Positions 37,115-47,287 are shown, counted from the first letter of the stretch. The stretch: 64,000 nucleotides of DNA from Gordonia oryzae (GCF_003797185.1 NZ_RKMH01000001.1:248001-312000), one strand, 5' to 3'. Program-made: numbers and translations. The notes: a model not told the origin generated them from the letters alone.

Positions 37115-40100
37115 ATGTCGTCGCACACGCCGAACCCGGGAAACCACGACACCACCTTCCTCTCGGCCATGGCGCGCCGTGTGTTGGTCGGCGACGGCGC
37201 GATGGGGACAATGCTGCAGGCAGCCGAGTTGACACTCGACGATTTCGCAGGTCTCGAGGGTTGTAACGAGATCCTCAACGACACCCGGCCCGACGTCCTC
37301 GAGCAGATCCATCGGGCCTACTTCGAGGCCGGTGCCGATGCGGTGGAAACCAATACCTTCGGTTGCAACCTGTCCAATCTGGGCGACTATGACATCGCCG
37401 ACCGCATCCGTGAACTGTCCTACAAGGGAACGGCGATCGCGCGGGGGGTCGCCGACGAGATGGGCCCCTCGGCCGACGGAACGGCCCGATTCGTTCTCGG
37501 ATCCATCGGTCCGGGAACCAAACTACCGAGTCTCGGGCACACCACCTTCGGCGTGATCCGCGACGCCTACTTCGAGTGTGTCGCCGGTATGCTCGATGGT
37601 GGCGCAGACGCCGTCCTCATCGAGACCTCGCAGGATCTTTTGCAGGTCAAGGCAGCAGTGGTGGCCGCACGTGCGGCAATGGACGAACGCGGCCGACGGA
37701 TTCCGATCATTTCCCACGTCACCGTGGAGACCACCGGGACAATGCTGCTCGGCTCCGAGATCGGCGCGGCGCTGGCCGCCATCGAGCCGCTCGGGGTCGA
37801 CATGATCGGACTGAACTGCGCGACCGGGCCCGCGGAGATGAGCGAGCATCTGCGGTACCTGTCCCGCCACGCCCGGATCCCGGTGTCGGTGATGCCCAAC
37901 GCGGGGCTGCCACAGCTGGGGCCCAACGGTGCCGAGTATCCGCTGCGGCCCGACGAATTGGCTTCGGCGCTCAGCGCTTTCGTCGGTGAGTTCGGATTGG
38001 CCTTCGTCGGTGGCTGCTGCGGCACCACCCCCGAACACATCCGTCAGGTGGCCGCCGCGGTCGCCGAGACCGCCAAGGCCGATCGCGCACCGGAACACAT
38101 CTCGGAGACGTCTTCGCTCTACTCCGCGGTTCCGTTCGATCAGGACGCCAGCTTCCTGGTGATCGGTGAACGCACGAATTCCAACGGCTCCAAGGCATTC
38201 CGTGAGGCGATGCTCGCCGCGGACTATCAGCGCTGCCTCGACATCGCCAAGGAGCAGACCCGCGACGGCGCACACATGCTCGACCTCAATGTCGACTACG
38301 TGGGCCGTGACGGTGCGGCGGACATGACCGCCCTGGCGAGTCGCTTCGCGACCTCGTCGACGCTGCCCATCATGCTGGATTCGACCGAACCGGAGGTCAT
38401 CCGCGCCGGGCTAGAGGCGCTCGGTGGCCGATGCGCGGTCAACTCGGTGAACTACGAGGACGGCGACGGGCCGGAGTCGAGGTTCTCGCGCATCATGTCA
38501 TTGGTCGTCGAGCACGGTGCCGCGGTGGTTGCGTTGACCATCGATGAGGAGGGGCAGGCGCGAACCGCGGACTGGAAGATCCGTGTCGCGCAGCGCCTGA
38601 TCGCCGACATCACGGGCAACTGGGGCCTCGCCGAGGAGGACATCATCCTCGACACCCTCACCTTCCCGATCTCGACGGGGCAGGAGGAGGTGCGCCGCGA
38701 CGGCATCGAGACCATCGAGGCGATCCGCCGACTGCACGAGGCGCATCCCGACGTCCACTTCACCTTGGGGATTTCGAACATCTCCTTCGGTTTGAACCCG
38801 GCGGCTCGGCAGGTGCTCAACTCGGTGTTCCTGCACGAATGCGTGCAGGCCGGACTCGACACGGCGATCGTGCACGCGTCGAAGATCCTGCCGATGAACA
38901 AGATTCCCGACGAACAGCGCGACGTCGCACTCGACGTGGTCTACGACCGTCGCGGGGTGGCGGGCATACGCAGTGCGGGCAGCGAGGACTACGACCCGCT
39001 GCAGAAGCTGATGGAGTTGTTCGAGGGCGTCTCTGCGGCCTCTGCCCGCGAGTCGCGCGCGCAGGAGCTTGCACGTCTCCCGCTGTTCGAGCGGCTCGAG
39101 CGGCGCATCGTCGACGGGGAACGCAACGGTCTGGAGGCCGATCTCGACGAGGCGATGACCCAGAAGCCTCCACTGGAGATCATCAACGAGACGTTGCTGT
39201 CGGGGATGAAGACCGTCGGTGAGTTGTTCGGCTCGGGTCAGATGCAGCTGCCGTTCGTGTTGCAGTCCGCAGAGGTGATGAAATCATCAGTGGCACATCT
39301 GGAACCGCATATGGAGGCCACCGGCGAGGACGGCAAGGGTCGCATCGTGCTGGCCACCGTCAAGGGCGATGTGCACGACATCGGCAAAAATCTCGTCGAC
39401 ATCATCCTGTCCAACAACGGGTACGAGGTCGTCAACATTGGTATCAAACAACCGATCTCGACGATCCTCGAGGTCGCCGAGGACAAGCGCGCCGACGTGA
39501 TCGGCATGTCGGGCCTGTTGGTCAAGTCGACGGTGGTGATGAAGGAGAACCTCGAGGAGATCAACGCCCGCGGGCTCGCCGAGAACTACCCCGTGCTCCT
39601 CGGCGGTGCCGCCCTGACCCGCGCCTACGTCGAGAACGACCTTTCCGACACCTACGAGGGTCAGGTCCATTACGCGCGGGATGCCTTCGAGGGCCTGCGG
39701 TTGATGGACGAGATCATGGCGCTCAAACGCGGCGGTGGGGCGGTCCCGGAGAGCGCTGATTCCCTCGCCGCGGCGAAAAAGGCAGCTGAACGCAAGGCGC
39801 GACACGAACGATCACAGCGGATCGCCGCCAAACGCAAGGCTGCCGAGACGCCTGTCGAGGTGCCCGCACGCTCGGATGTCATCGCTGACAACGAGATCCC
39901 GACCCCGCCGTTCTGGGGTACCCGGATCATCAAGGGAATCCCGGTCGCGGATTACCTCCAGCTGCTCGACGAACGTGCACTGTTCTTGGGACAGTGGGGA
40001 TTACGTGGGGCGCGTGGAGGTAGTGGACCCACCTACGAGGAACTCGTCGATACCGAGGGCCGACCCCGTCTGCGTGAATGGATCGATCGCCTCTCCACCG

Positions 40101-40726
40101 AGGGCATTCTCGCGCACGCAGCCGTGGTCTACGGCTACTTCCCGGCGGTCAGTGACGGCGATGTGGTGCACATACTCGCCGAGCCGACACCCGATGCGCC
40201 CATCAGGTTCTCGTTCACCTTCCCGCGACAGCAGCGGTCACGATTCCTGTGCATCGCCGACTTTGTCCGCTCCCGCGAGGCGGCTCTGACCGACGGGCGC
40301 GTCGACGTGTTGCCGTTCCAACTGGTGACGATGGGGCAGCCGATCGCCGACTTCGCCAACGAGTTGTTCGCCCGCGACGCCTACCGCGACTATCTCGAGG
40401 TGCACGGGATCAGCGTGCAGCTCACCGAGGCGCTGGCCGAGTACTGGCATCAGCGGGTCCGTGGGGAACTGGCGTTCGCCGACCGCGCCGCCGACGCCGA
40501 GGATCCCGACAACGCGCAGGGCTTCTTCGACCTCGAATATCGTGGTGCGCGTTTCTCGTTCGGGTATGGGGCATGCCCCGACCTCGACGACCGCGCGAAG
40601 CTGATGGAGCTCCTCGAGCCCGAACGCATCGGAGTGCACTTGTCAGAGGAATTGCAGCTGCATCCCGAGCAATCGACCGATGCTTTCGTGCTGCACCACC
40701 CGGAGGCCAAGTACTTCAACACCTGA
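37115..40726 (+). CDS. metH: Cobalamin-dependent methionine synthase
   Basis: A 1,203-residue modular enzyme that transfers methyl from methyltetrahydrofolate to homocysteine. Domain order: homocysteine domain (1-~325; zinc Cys near 234 in LNCATG and the Cys pair in GGCCGTTPEH); pterin domain (~345-610; FLVIGERTNSNGSKAFR); cap and B12 domain (~640-890; GDVHDIGKN near 751 with the cobalt His); activation domain (~925-1203; REWI and the late YFNT end). A charged Lys/Arg/Ala linker lies at ~885-915. Full length. Corresponds to Rv2124c. Confidence 0.97.
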   Translation: MSSHTPNPGNHDTTFLSAMARRVLVGDGAMGTMLQAAELTLDDFAGLEGCNEILNDTRPDVLEQIHRAYFEAGADAVETNTFGCNLSNLGDYDIADRIRELSYKGTAIARGVADEMGPSADGTARFVLGSIGPGTKLPSLGHTTFGVIRDAYFECVAGMLDGGADAVLIETSQDLLQVKAAVVAARAAMDERGRRIPIISHVTVETTGTMLLGSEIGAALAAIEPLGVDMIGLNCATGPAEMSEHLRYLSRHARIPVSVMPNAGLPQLGPNGAEYPLRPDELASALSAFVGEFGLAFVGGCCGTTPEHIRQVAAAVAETAKADRAPEHISETSSLYSAVPFDQDASFLVIGERTNSNGSKAFREAMLAADYQRCLDIAKEQTRDGAHMLDLNVDYVGRDGAADMTALASRFATSSTLPIMLDSTEPEVIRAGLEALGGRCAVNSVNYEDGDGPESRFSRIMSLVVEHGAAVVALTIDEEGQARTADWKIRVAQRLIADITGNWGLAEEDIILDTLTFPISTGQEEVRRDGIETIEAIRRLHEAHPDVHFTLGISNISFGLNPAARQVLNSVFLHECVQAGLDTAIVHASKILPMNKIPDEQRDVALDVVYDRRGVAGIRSAGSEDYDPLQKLMELFEGVSAASARESRAQELARLPLFERLERRIVDGERNGLEADLDEAMTQKPPLEIINETLLSGMKTVGELFGSGQMQLPFVLQSAEVMKSSVAHLEPHMEATGEDGKGRIVLATVKGDVHDIGKNLVDIILSNNGYEVVNIGIKQPISTILEVAEDKRADVIGMSGLLVKSTVVMKENLEEINARGLAENYPVLLGGAALTRAYVENDLSDTYEGQVHYARDAFEGLRLMDEIMALKRGGGAVPESADSLAAAKKAAERKARHERSQRIAAKRKAAETPVEVPARSDVIADNEIPTPPFWGTRIIKGIPVADYLQLLDERALFLGQWGLRGARGGSGPTYEELVDTEGRPRLREWIDRLSTEGILAHAAVVYGYFPAVSDGDVVHILAEPTPDAPIRFSFTFPRQQRSRFLCIADFVRSREAALTDGRVDVLPFQLVTMGQPIADFANELFARDAYRDYLEVHGISVQLTEALAEYWHQRVRGELAFADRAADAEDPDNAQGFFDLEYRGARFSFGYGACPDLDDRAKLMELLEPERIGVHLSEELQLHPEQSTDAFVLHHPEAKYFNT

Positions 40727-41123
40727 GCACGTCACCACCGGCGTACGGCGAGACTTTCCGCGCAGGGGCTCGGTCAACGGCAAGACCACCTGCTTCTCGG
40801 AAGTTCAGTGGGAGGACCACGGCGAGGAATGGCCATGCGGTGGTGATCGAGCGCATGGTCGGGTCGGGATTCGGCCGCCCGAGCACAACCGCGTGGGCAA
40901 CGGTTCCCAGTGCCACCTCGAGCGCGGCGAGAGCCGGCGCCGATGTGATGGCGGCGGTATCGGGATTGCGATGTCCGAAGCCGAGAACCGACATGCCGCC
41001 GTTCTCGCGGTTGCCGGGATGTGCGCGGCGAACACTCTGCGATCGCCGCGCGCGGGGGCGGGGCCATCCGATTCCCAGCGTGCGCCTACCGGCTTCCCAG
41101 CTTCGGTGTCCACCCTTGGCGTC
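40727..41123 (-). other. Gene-poor 397-nt stretch with a possible decayed membrane gene
   Basis: No intact gene is supported. On the minus strand around 40800-40990 a reading LEVALGTVAHAVVLGRPNPD then RSITTAWPFLAVVL vaguely resembles the first half of DUF3054 membrane proteins (G-R ... W-P-F-L), after which similarity stops. It may be a relic; I hold this loosely. Confidence 0.25.
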
Positions 41124-42584
41124 ATGACCTCTGCGACCCTGCCGGCCACCGAGGTGTCCGATGCCGGAGACGAACCAACGACCGACAGCGGACCCTCTCG
41201 CACCGCGCCGACGTGGGCACGATGGCTCGTGCTGGGCTTCCTCGTGGCCGTAGCGGTCGCGGTACGGTGGCACTTCCACTCGATGGAGACGATGGATTAC
41301 CGGGTGTTTCTGTCGCGCTGGTACGCGACCCTCGACACACAGGGCTTTGGGGCGTTCAGGGAGCAGTTCGCCGACTACAACTACCCCTACCTCTATCTGA
41401 TCTGGTTACTCACCGTCGTCCATGCTCCGACGCTGGACGCCATCAAGGCACTCTCGGCGGCCTTCGATGTGGTCCTGGCCTTCTTCGCCTACCGGATCGT
41501 CGCCCGGCGCACCGATCGATTCACCCTGCGTGCCTTGGCTTTCGGTCTGATCCTGTTCCTGCCGTCAGTGATCGCCAACAGTGCGTGGTGGGGTCAGGCC
41601 GACGCCATCTATTCGGCATTCGCGGTCGGTGGCATCTTCTTCTTGCTGCGCGCACAGCGCGAGGGCATCACTCACCGGGAATATGTCCTGAACTCGTTGT
41701 GGGCGTGCACCTTCTTCGGACTGTCGTTGTCGTTCAAGCTGCAGGCGGTCTTCGTGCTGCCGATCTTGGCGTGGATGCTGCTACGCGGCAGGTTGCCGTG
41801 GTACACCCTGGCAACGATTCCCGCGGTATTCGTCGCTGCGGCGCTTCCCGCCGTGGCGGTGGGCGCCCCGTGGTCGGATGCGCTGTCGGTGTATCTGAAC
41901 CAGACCGACTCCTACAGACAACTCACCCTCGGGGCGGCCAACCTGTACCAACTGATCCCGATCTCCGGCGACGCCACGTGGCTGGCGCATCTGGGCATCG
42001 GGCTCGCCGCGGCGATCGTCGTGGCGTTCCTGGCGTGGTCGGTGTGGAAGGAGCCGCCGGTGACGCCCACGTCGATCCTCGTGGTGGCCACGGCGTCGGC
42101 GGTGATTGTGCCGTTCCTGCTGCCGGCGATGCACGACCGGTACTTCTACATGGCAGAAGTGCTCAGCGTGATCATGGCGTTCTACCTACCACTGCGCTTC
42201 GTGATCATCCCGATTCTCATCCAGGCCGCGGCGATCGGCGTATACCACTCCTCGCTGGGCGCCGACCAGGGGCAGGGTTGGGGCGCCGGCCACGGTTTCG
42301 GCGATCAGGGATCCGGGGGTGGTCAGGGCTTCGGGGGTGGTCGGGGACCCGGTCGAGAGCACGGCTTTGGCGCCGGGGCGGGCGGCGAATGGCACGGCGA
42401 TACCGGCGACCGTCGCGGAGGAGGCGCGCCCGGCGGACATGGCGGCTCCGGCGGCTACACCTCCGGCCGAGGTGACACCGCACTCGGGACCTACGCGTCG
42501 ATGATGGGTCTGGCCGCGCTCGGTCTTGTCGGGGCGGTGGCCCACACCCTGCGGCGAGCTCGCGGAGTGGTCATCCGTCCGTGA
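41124..42584 (+). CDS. GT-C-like membrane glycosyltransferase with Gly-rich loop
   Basis: A 486-residue polytopic protein with roughly ten hydrophobic helices. The first loop has METMDYRVFLSRWY and ADYNYPYLYLIWL, and a later NSAWWGQADAIYSAF, typical of the polyprenyl-phosphate-dependent GT-C/PIG-V-like mannosyltransferases that work outside the membrane. Between the last two helices (about 376-452) is a loop of Gly, Gln, His and Arg repeats (GQGFGGGRGPGREHGF). The substrate is unknown; envelope mannan or arabinan is a guess. ATG 41124; GTG 41106 is in frame. No clear counterpart in the M. tuberculosis block. Confidence 0.75.
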   Translation: MTSATLPATEVSDAGDEPTTDSGPSRTAPTWARWLVLGFLVAVAVAVRWHFHSMETMDYRVFLSRWYATLDTQGFGAFREQFADYNYPYLYLIWLLTVVHAPTLDAIKALSAAFDVVLAFFAYRIVARRTDRFTLRALAFGLILFLPSVIANSAWWGQADAIYSAFAVGGIFFLLRAQREGITHREYVLNSLWACTFFGLSLSFKLQAVFVLPILAWMLLRGRLPWYTLATIPAVFVAAALPAVAVGAPWSDALSVYLNQTDSYRQLTLGAANLYQLIPISGDATWLAHLGIGLAAAIVVAFLAWSVWKEPPVTPTSILVVATASAVIVPFLLPAMHDRYFYMAEVLSVIMAFYLPLRFVIIPILIQAAAIGVYHSSLGADQGQGWGAGHGFGDQGSGGGQGFGGGRGPGREHGFGAGAGGEWHGDTGDRRGGGAPGGHGGSGGYTSGRGDTALGTYASMMGLAALGLVGAVAHTLRRARGVVIRP

Positions 42585-42635
42585 CCGGGGTCACCGGATT
42601 GGGTGTGATCATCGCTTGTCGGCGATGATTTTCTC

Positions 42636-43319
42636 GTGTCGACAACCGCCGATCGTCGTGCTCCCGACGCCGTCCTCTGGGATATGGACGGCACCCTGCT
42701 CGACTCGGAACGGCTGTGGGATATCGCCGTCGCCGAACTCTCGCTGCGACACGGCTATCCAATGACCTCGCAACTGCGGGAGTCGACGCTGGGCAACTCC
42801 ATGCACGACGCACTCGACAAGGTCTACGCCGCCGCGGGGCTCTCGGCGGCTGATCGTGATCACGCCCGAGACGAACGATGGCTGCTCGACCGGGTCGCCG
42901 AACTGTTCGCCGATGACCTGCCGTGGCGATCGGGCGCCCGCGAGACGCTCGAACTCGTCGCCGCGGCCGGTATCCCGATGGCGCTGGTCACCAACACCGT
43001 CCGCGAACTGACCGAACTCGCCCTCGACACCCTCGACCGGCGGTACTTCGCCGTCACGGTGTGCGGCGACGAGGTCGCCGCGGGCAAGCCGGCACCGGAT
43101 CCGTATCTGTTGGCGGCGGAGCTCCTCGGGGTCGACGCCCGCCGATGCCGCGCAGTCGAGGATTCGCCGACCGGGACCTCATCGGCGACCGCCGCCGGGT
43201 GCACGACGCTCGTGGTGCCCTCGACGGCGCCGGTTCCACCGGGTCCGCTGCGGGAGTTCCGGACCTCGCTTGTCGGGGTCACCCTCGCCGAACTCCGCAT
43301 AGCCCACGTGCGAGGATAG
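42636..43319 (+). CDS. HAD-superfamily (subfamily IA) phosphatase
   Basis: A 227-residue haloacid-dehalogenase phosphatase. Motif I is LWDMDGTLLDSE (nucleophile and acid Asp), motif II LVTNTVRELT, motif III GKPAPDPYLLAA, and motif IV VEDSPTGTSSATAAG. The cap region is ~20-80. It could be a phosphoglycolate- or sugar-phosphate-type phosphatase. It lies 6 nt before hisE, so it is co-transcribed with hisE-hisG. A HAD phosphatase could in principle act on histidinol phosphate, but the motifs do not show it. Confidence 0.88.
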   Translation: MSTTADRRAPDAVLWDMDGTLLDSERLWDIAVAELSLRHGYPMTSQLRESTLGNSMHDALDKVYAAAGLSAADRDHARDERWLLDRVAELFADDLPWRSGARETLELVAAAGIPMALVTNTVRELTELALDTLDRRYFAVTVCGDEVAAGKPAPDPYLLAAELLGVDARRCRAVEDSPTGTSSATAAGCTTLVVPSTAPVPPGPLREFRTSLVGVTLAELRIAHVRG

Positions 43320-43325
43320 GAACTC

Positions 43326-43589
43326 GTGAAAACCTTCGACGAGCTGTTCGCCGAGCTGACCGACAAGGCGAAGAACCGGCCGGCCGGCAGCGGAACCGTC
43401 GCCGCTCTCGACGCGGGCGTGCACACCCTCGGTAAGAAGATCATCGAGGAGGCCGGAGAGGTGTGGCTCGCCGCCGAGTACGAGTCCGATGAGTCGCTCG
43501 GTGAGGAGATCTCCCAGCTGCTCTACTGGTTGCAGGTGATGATGATCAAGCGCGGTCTCTCGCCGGTCGACGTCTACCGCCATCTGTAG
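43326..43589 (+). CDS. hisE: Phosphoribosyl-ATP pyrophosphatase
   Basis: An 87-residue all-helical pyrophosphatase for the second step of histidine synthesis. The MazG-like motif [18 protein letters not shown] provides the metal-binding Glu/Asp residues; [16 protein letters not shown] completes the helix bundle. The GTG start follows the HAD phosphatase by 6 nt. hisG follows 72 nt later, as in Rv2122c-Rv2121c. Confidence 0.94.
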   Translation: MKTFDELFAELTDKAKNRPAGSGTVAALDAGVHTLGKKIIEEAGEVWLAAEYESDESLGEEISQLLYWLQVMMIKRGLSPVDVYRHL

Positions 43590-43661
43590 GCCGCGCCCGA
43601 TCTGGCGCGGCCCATCGCCTCTCATCATCCCCTCAGCTCACCAGCTACCTCTGGAGTGATC

Positions 43662-44510
43662 ATGCTGCGAGTCGCAGTACCCAACAAAGGCGCACTGTCG
43701 GAGTCGGCTGCCGCAGTCCTGGCCGAGGCCGGCTACCGCAAGCGGACCGACAGCAAGGACCTGACCGTCCTCGACATCGCCAACGACGTCGAGTTCTTTT
43801 TTCTCCGCCCCAAGGACATTGCCATCTATGTCGGCGCCGGGACCCTCGACCTGGGGATCACCGGCCGCGATCTCGCGCGCGACTCGGGCGCCGAGGTCGA
43901 CGAGGAGCTTGCCCTGGGATTCGGCAGCTCCACCTTTCGGTATGCCGCACCGGGCGATCAGGAGTGGACCGTTGCCGACCTCGCAGGCAAACGGATCGCG
44001 ACGTCCTATCCGAATCTCGTGCGCGCCGACCTGGCCTCGCACGGACTGGAGGCCGAGATCATCCGCCTCGACGGCGCGGTCGAGATCTCGATCCAGCTCG
44101 GCGTGGCCGATGCGATCGCCGACGTCGTGGGCTCCGGACGGACGCTGCGTCAGCACGGATTGGCCGCATTCGGTGAGTCGCTGTGCGACTCCGAAGGCGT
44201 ACTGATCAGTCGTACCGGCACCGACACCGACAAACGCGCACGGCAATTTGTCAAGCGCGTGCAGGGCGTGGTCTTCGGTCAGCAGTACGTGATGATCGAC
44301 TACGACTGTCCCCGCGGCACGATCTTCGAGCAGGCCATCGCGCTCACCCCGGGCTTGGAGTCGCCGACCGTCTCGCCGATGGCCGACCCGGACTGGGTCG
44401 CCGTACGCGCGATGGTGCCGCGCAAAAGCCACCAGAACCTGATGGATGAACTGTCCGAACTCGGTGTGCGGGCGATCCTGGCCTCCGACATCCGGTCCTG
44501 CCGGTTCTGA
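43662..44510 (+). CDS. hisG: ATP phosphoribosyltransferase (long form)
   Basis: A 282-residue HisG that condenses ATP and PRPP in the first, feedback-inhibited step of histidine synthesis. It has [54 protein letters not shown] (PRPP loop) and the C-terminal ACT-like regulatory domain ([19 protein letters not shown]). It does not need HisZ. ATG 43662 is preferred over GTG 43656 because it matches the family N-terminus. Cotranscribed with hisE. Confidence 0.96.
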   Translation: MLRVAVPNKGALSESAAAVLAEAGYRKRTDSKDLTVLDIANDVEFFFLRPKDIAIYVGAGTLDLGITGRDLARDSGAEVDEELALGFGSSTFRYAAPGDQEWTVADLAGKRIATSYPNLVRADLASHGLEAEIIRLDGAVEISIQLGVADAIADVVGSGRTLRQHGLAAFGESLCDSEGVLISRTGTDTDKRARQFVKRVQGVVFGQQYVMIDYDCPRGTIFEQAIALTPGLESPTVSPMADPDWVAVRAMVPRKSHQNLMDELSELGVRAILASDIRSCRF

Positions 44511-44540
44511 GTCTGGCGGGCGTCGTCAGCCGGTTACCGT

Positions 44541-45368
44541 TCAGCGGCCGTCGAGCAGCACCGTCTGCGCGGACCGGCCGATGAACCCGCTCGCGTCGTA
44601 GAGATCGGCGAAGGTCGCGCCGAATCCGTCGGAACCCGCGGCCAACTCGGCGTCGATGCCGAGCCACTGCCCGGACGGGACCGCGGAGAAGTGCACTGTC
44701 GTGTCGGTGTTCATCCACGTCCACTCGTCCGGACGCAATCGGGTACCGAGGCCGTTGGCGACGTCGACGACCGTCATGATCGATTGCAGATCGGAGATCT
44801 TCTCCCCGGCGACGAGTGCAACCGCCGGTCGTAGCCAGACCGCCGGTGTGGCGCCAAGCCTGCCGACGGTCACCGCCGACTCCGTCGACCCGATGAATCC
44901 CTCGGTGCCCCAGTCGACCCCGAGCGAGTTGTCCGCGGTAACGCCGACCGTCACGTCGATGTCCTCGGGTGTCGGGTGCAGCGGCGACTGGGGACGGACC
45001 GCGATCGTCGAGGTGTCCAGGGCGCGCAATCGCCAGGCCACCGCACGGGCGACCGGACGATAGGAACCGTCGGGTTGGACAACCTCCAGGTCGGCGGCGA
45101 CCATGCTGATGCGTCGGCCCGGCCGGATCACTTGCGCCCGAACCCGATTCATCTCGAGCCCGACCGCACCCAGGATCTCGGTGGTCACCCTGGTGAAGTG
45201 CATGGACTTCTCCGGCGCCGCGTGCTCAAGCGCCCGCATCAACAGTCCGGTGGGAGGACCGCCGTGCTGGATCTCCGACGACCACGGACTGATGGTTGCC
45301 GACGTCGGCCGAAAGTATTCGAACCCGTCCGAACCTGAGCCTTCGGGAACGTAGTAACTGGTCTCCAC
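44541..45368 (-). CDS. Thioesterase-like double-hotdog protein
   Basis: A 275-residue acyl-CoA thioesterase-like protein with two hotdog halves. The N-terminal half has SEIQHGGPPTGLLMRALEHA, RVTTEILGAVGLEM and RRISMVAADLEV. The C-terminal half has WTWMNTDTTVHFSAVPSGQW and SDGFGATFADLYDASGFIGR. Active-site residues are not certain. Start corrected to GTG 45368 because TAGGCT lies 6 nt before it and directly abuts the in-frame GTG at 45374. It converges on hisG with a 30-nt gap. Confidence 0.8.
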   Translation of the reverse strand: METSYYVPEGSGSDGFEYFRPTSATISPWSSEIQHGGPPTGLLMRALEHAAPEKSMHFTRVTTEILGAVGLEMNRVRAQVIRPGRRISMVAADLEVVQPDGSYRPVARAVAWRLRALDTSTIAVRPQSPLHPTPEDIDVTVGVTADNSLGVDWGTEGFIGSTESAVTVGRLGATPAVWLRPAVALVAGEKISDLQSIMTVVDVANGLGTRLRPDEWTWMNTDTTVHFSAVPSGQWLGIDAELAAGSDGFGATFADLYDASGFIGRSAQTVLLDGR

Positions 45369-45374
45369 GGCCAC

Positions 45375-45380
45375 AGCCTA
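45375..45380 (-). promoter_or_regulatory. -10 box, leaderless thioesterase-like gene
   Basis: On the minus strand TAGGCT is 6 nt before GTG 45368. The upstream alternative GTG would have no room for a start. Confidence 0.55.
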
Positions 45381-45629
45381 TGTGAGTAGGCATAGCCCGC
45401 TCCGGGGGGCCGGGCCGGGAATCGATGTCGGTTGAACGATCGCAACTCTTGGTCCGAGCGGATGAATCTTGGTGGAGGTGCACGATGTTCGGCGGTTCAC
45501 GCAGCCAGGATGAACAGTATTCACCACTGTCGATACGCGCTTGTTGATCACGAGTGGCGGGCAACGCGACTCATTGACGGGAGACCTGGTGGGTCCGCGC
45601 TGCGCGGTGATCGTTCGAGGGGAGAGATC

Positions 45630-47258
45630 TTGTACGGAGTACGAAAGGCGGTCGCGAATACGGCCGCCGGATGCGCGCTGTGTCTCGGTGCGGTGGTGGC
45701 GATGACACTGCCGGCGACTATCGCCACCGCCGGCACCGGAGTCGACGGCACCATCGCATGGCTGGAAGACCAGGGTGTCGTGCGTGCGGCAACACCGGAC
45801 GACTGCCCGGTCGCGCCCGCAGGCGACTCGCCCGGGGATCTGTCTGGATCCACGACCCCGATTCCCGATCCGTGTCCCGATTGGCTGTCGGTTGGCGATC
45901 CCCACGCCGACAGCTCCGCGATCATCGTCGTCACACCCGGGACCGACGACGGCACGCTGTACCCGCGAATCAAGAGCATGCGCGCCGGTCGCGAGACCAT
46001 CGTCGTCGACTATCCCGAAGCGCTTGCCCCGCTCATCTCGGGACGGTCCGGCGCAGCGCTCCCGATCTTCGCGCCCACCTACGACCAGTCGCGCGATATC
46101 GCGGTCGACAACAATCTGACGGTGATGCAGGAGTTTCAGAAACTTGCACCCACCGCGCCCCACGTCGTCTACACCGGCTACTCCCAGGGCGCCGAAGCAC
46201 TGGGCAACGCCGCCGAACAGGCCGTCGCCTCGGGCACCATCGACACGGCCAACTCGCACATCATCCTCATCGCCGATCCGCGCTCCCCGTGGGGGTTGAA
46301 GGCCTGGGCTGCCGAGCAACCGCTGGTGGGGGCATTCTTCGAGGCGTTCGGTGCGGAATCCAACGGTGCCCGCGATCCGGGCGCGACGGGTAACCAGTTG
46401 CCCGTGACCTCGGTGATCGTGGTGGGTGATCCGGTCGCCAACTTCCAATGGGTCTGGTATCGGCCGGTGAGTTCGCTTCTCGTCGACGCGGCAGGCTTCA
46501 TCACCATCCACTCCGGAATGGGCGCCGACAACTACGGGAACCTGATCGACTACAACCAGGAACCGACCACGCTGTACAGCCAGGACGGCAACACTACATA
46601 CCTGGTCTATCAGCCCGATCACCATCCGCTGACGATGCTGGCGATGCTGGTCAATGACGAACTCGGGATCGGCTACGACACCGCCGATGTCGCGCGCTGG
46701 GACAAGGTCAACAACACCTTCTATCCGCTGCAGGGCCCCGCCGTCGACAACGCGGCGGTACCGGTCGTGACCAGCCCGAACCAACGCCCGACCCCATCGC
46801 CACAAGCCCGGACGGGAGCCGCACCCGACACCGCTGCGTCGCCGGGTGTCAACTCGCCACCGAGCGAGACCGTCGCGCCGAGTGAAACCACTGCAACCCA
46901 ACAGAATTCGGATCTCACGGCACCGACGACCTCCGGGCGACATCGAGCACCCGATGCGCCCGGCGACGACCAGACATCCGCCATCCAGACCGGGACCACC
47001 CAGACCGGGAGCACCGGTACCGCGCAGTCCCCGGCCGATCAGCCCGCACCGGCGGGTGGACGGCACCGGCTGCAGGGCAGTGGCCGGCACTCCGACACCG
47101 GCGCTATGGCCTCGGGTACTGCGATCTCGGGTACGGCGACCTCGGGAACGGCCGGAACGGAAACGTCAGGAACAACCGGCACGGTCGGCGCGGGTGAGGG
47201 GAGCGCGGGTGACGGGGGCCCAGGCGATGGCGCTTCTGGCGCCGCGAACGCCGGGTGA
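45630..47258 (+). CDS. Secreted PE-PPE-domain serine hydrolase
   Basis: A 542-residue exported protein. Signal peptide to about residue 35 (CALCLGAVVAMTLPATIATA). The hydrolase domain (~70-370) shows AIIVVTPGTDDGT, HVVYTGYSQGAEALGNAAEQ (GYSQG nucleophile elbow), SVIVVGDPVANFQWVWYRP and DHHPLTMLAMLV, the layout of the PE-PPE (DUF867-like) esterase domain used by mycobacterial PE/PPE hydrolases and cutinase relatives. The last ~170 residues are low complexity, first Pro/Ser/Thr, then Gly/Thr/Ser repeats, perhaps a wall-spanning stalk. Start TTG 45630, with GGGGAGAG just upstream. The natural substrate is unknown; envelope esters are likely. Confidence 0.82.
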   Translation: MYGVRKAVANTAAGCALCLGAVVAMTLPATIATAGTGVDGTIAWLEDQGVVRAATPDDCPVAPAGDSPGDLSGSTTPIPDPCPDWLSVGDPHADSSAIIVVTPGTDDGTLYPRIKSMRAGRETIVVDYPEALAPLISGRSGAALPIFAPTYDQSRDIAVDNNLTVMQEFQKLAPTAPHVVYTGYSQGAEALGNAAEQAVASGTIDTANSHIILIADPRSPWGLKAWAAEQPLVGAFFEAFGAESNGARDPGATGNQLPVTSVIVVGDPVANFQWVWYRPVSSLLVDAAGFITIHSGMGADNYGNLIDYNQEPTTLYSQDGNTTYLVYQPDHHPLTMLAMLVNDELGIGYDTADVARWDKVNNTFYPLQGPAVDNAAVPVVTSPNQRPTPSPQARTGAAPDTAASPGVNSPPSETVAPSETTATQQNSDLTAPTTSGRHRAPDAPGDDQTSAIQTGTTQTGSTGTAQSPADQPAPAGGRHRLQGSGRHSDTGAMASGTAISGTATSGTAGTETSGTTGTVGAGEGSAGDGGPGDGASGAANAG

Positions 47259-47287
47259 TCTGACACACGACCTGGCCGAGCGTCGGC

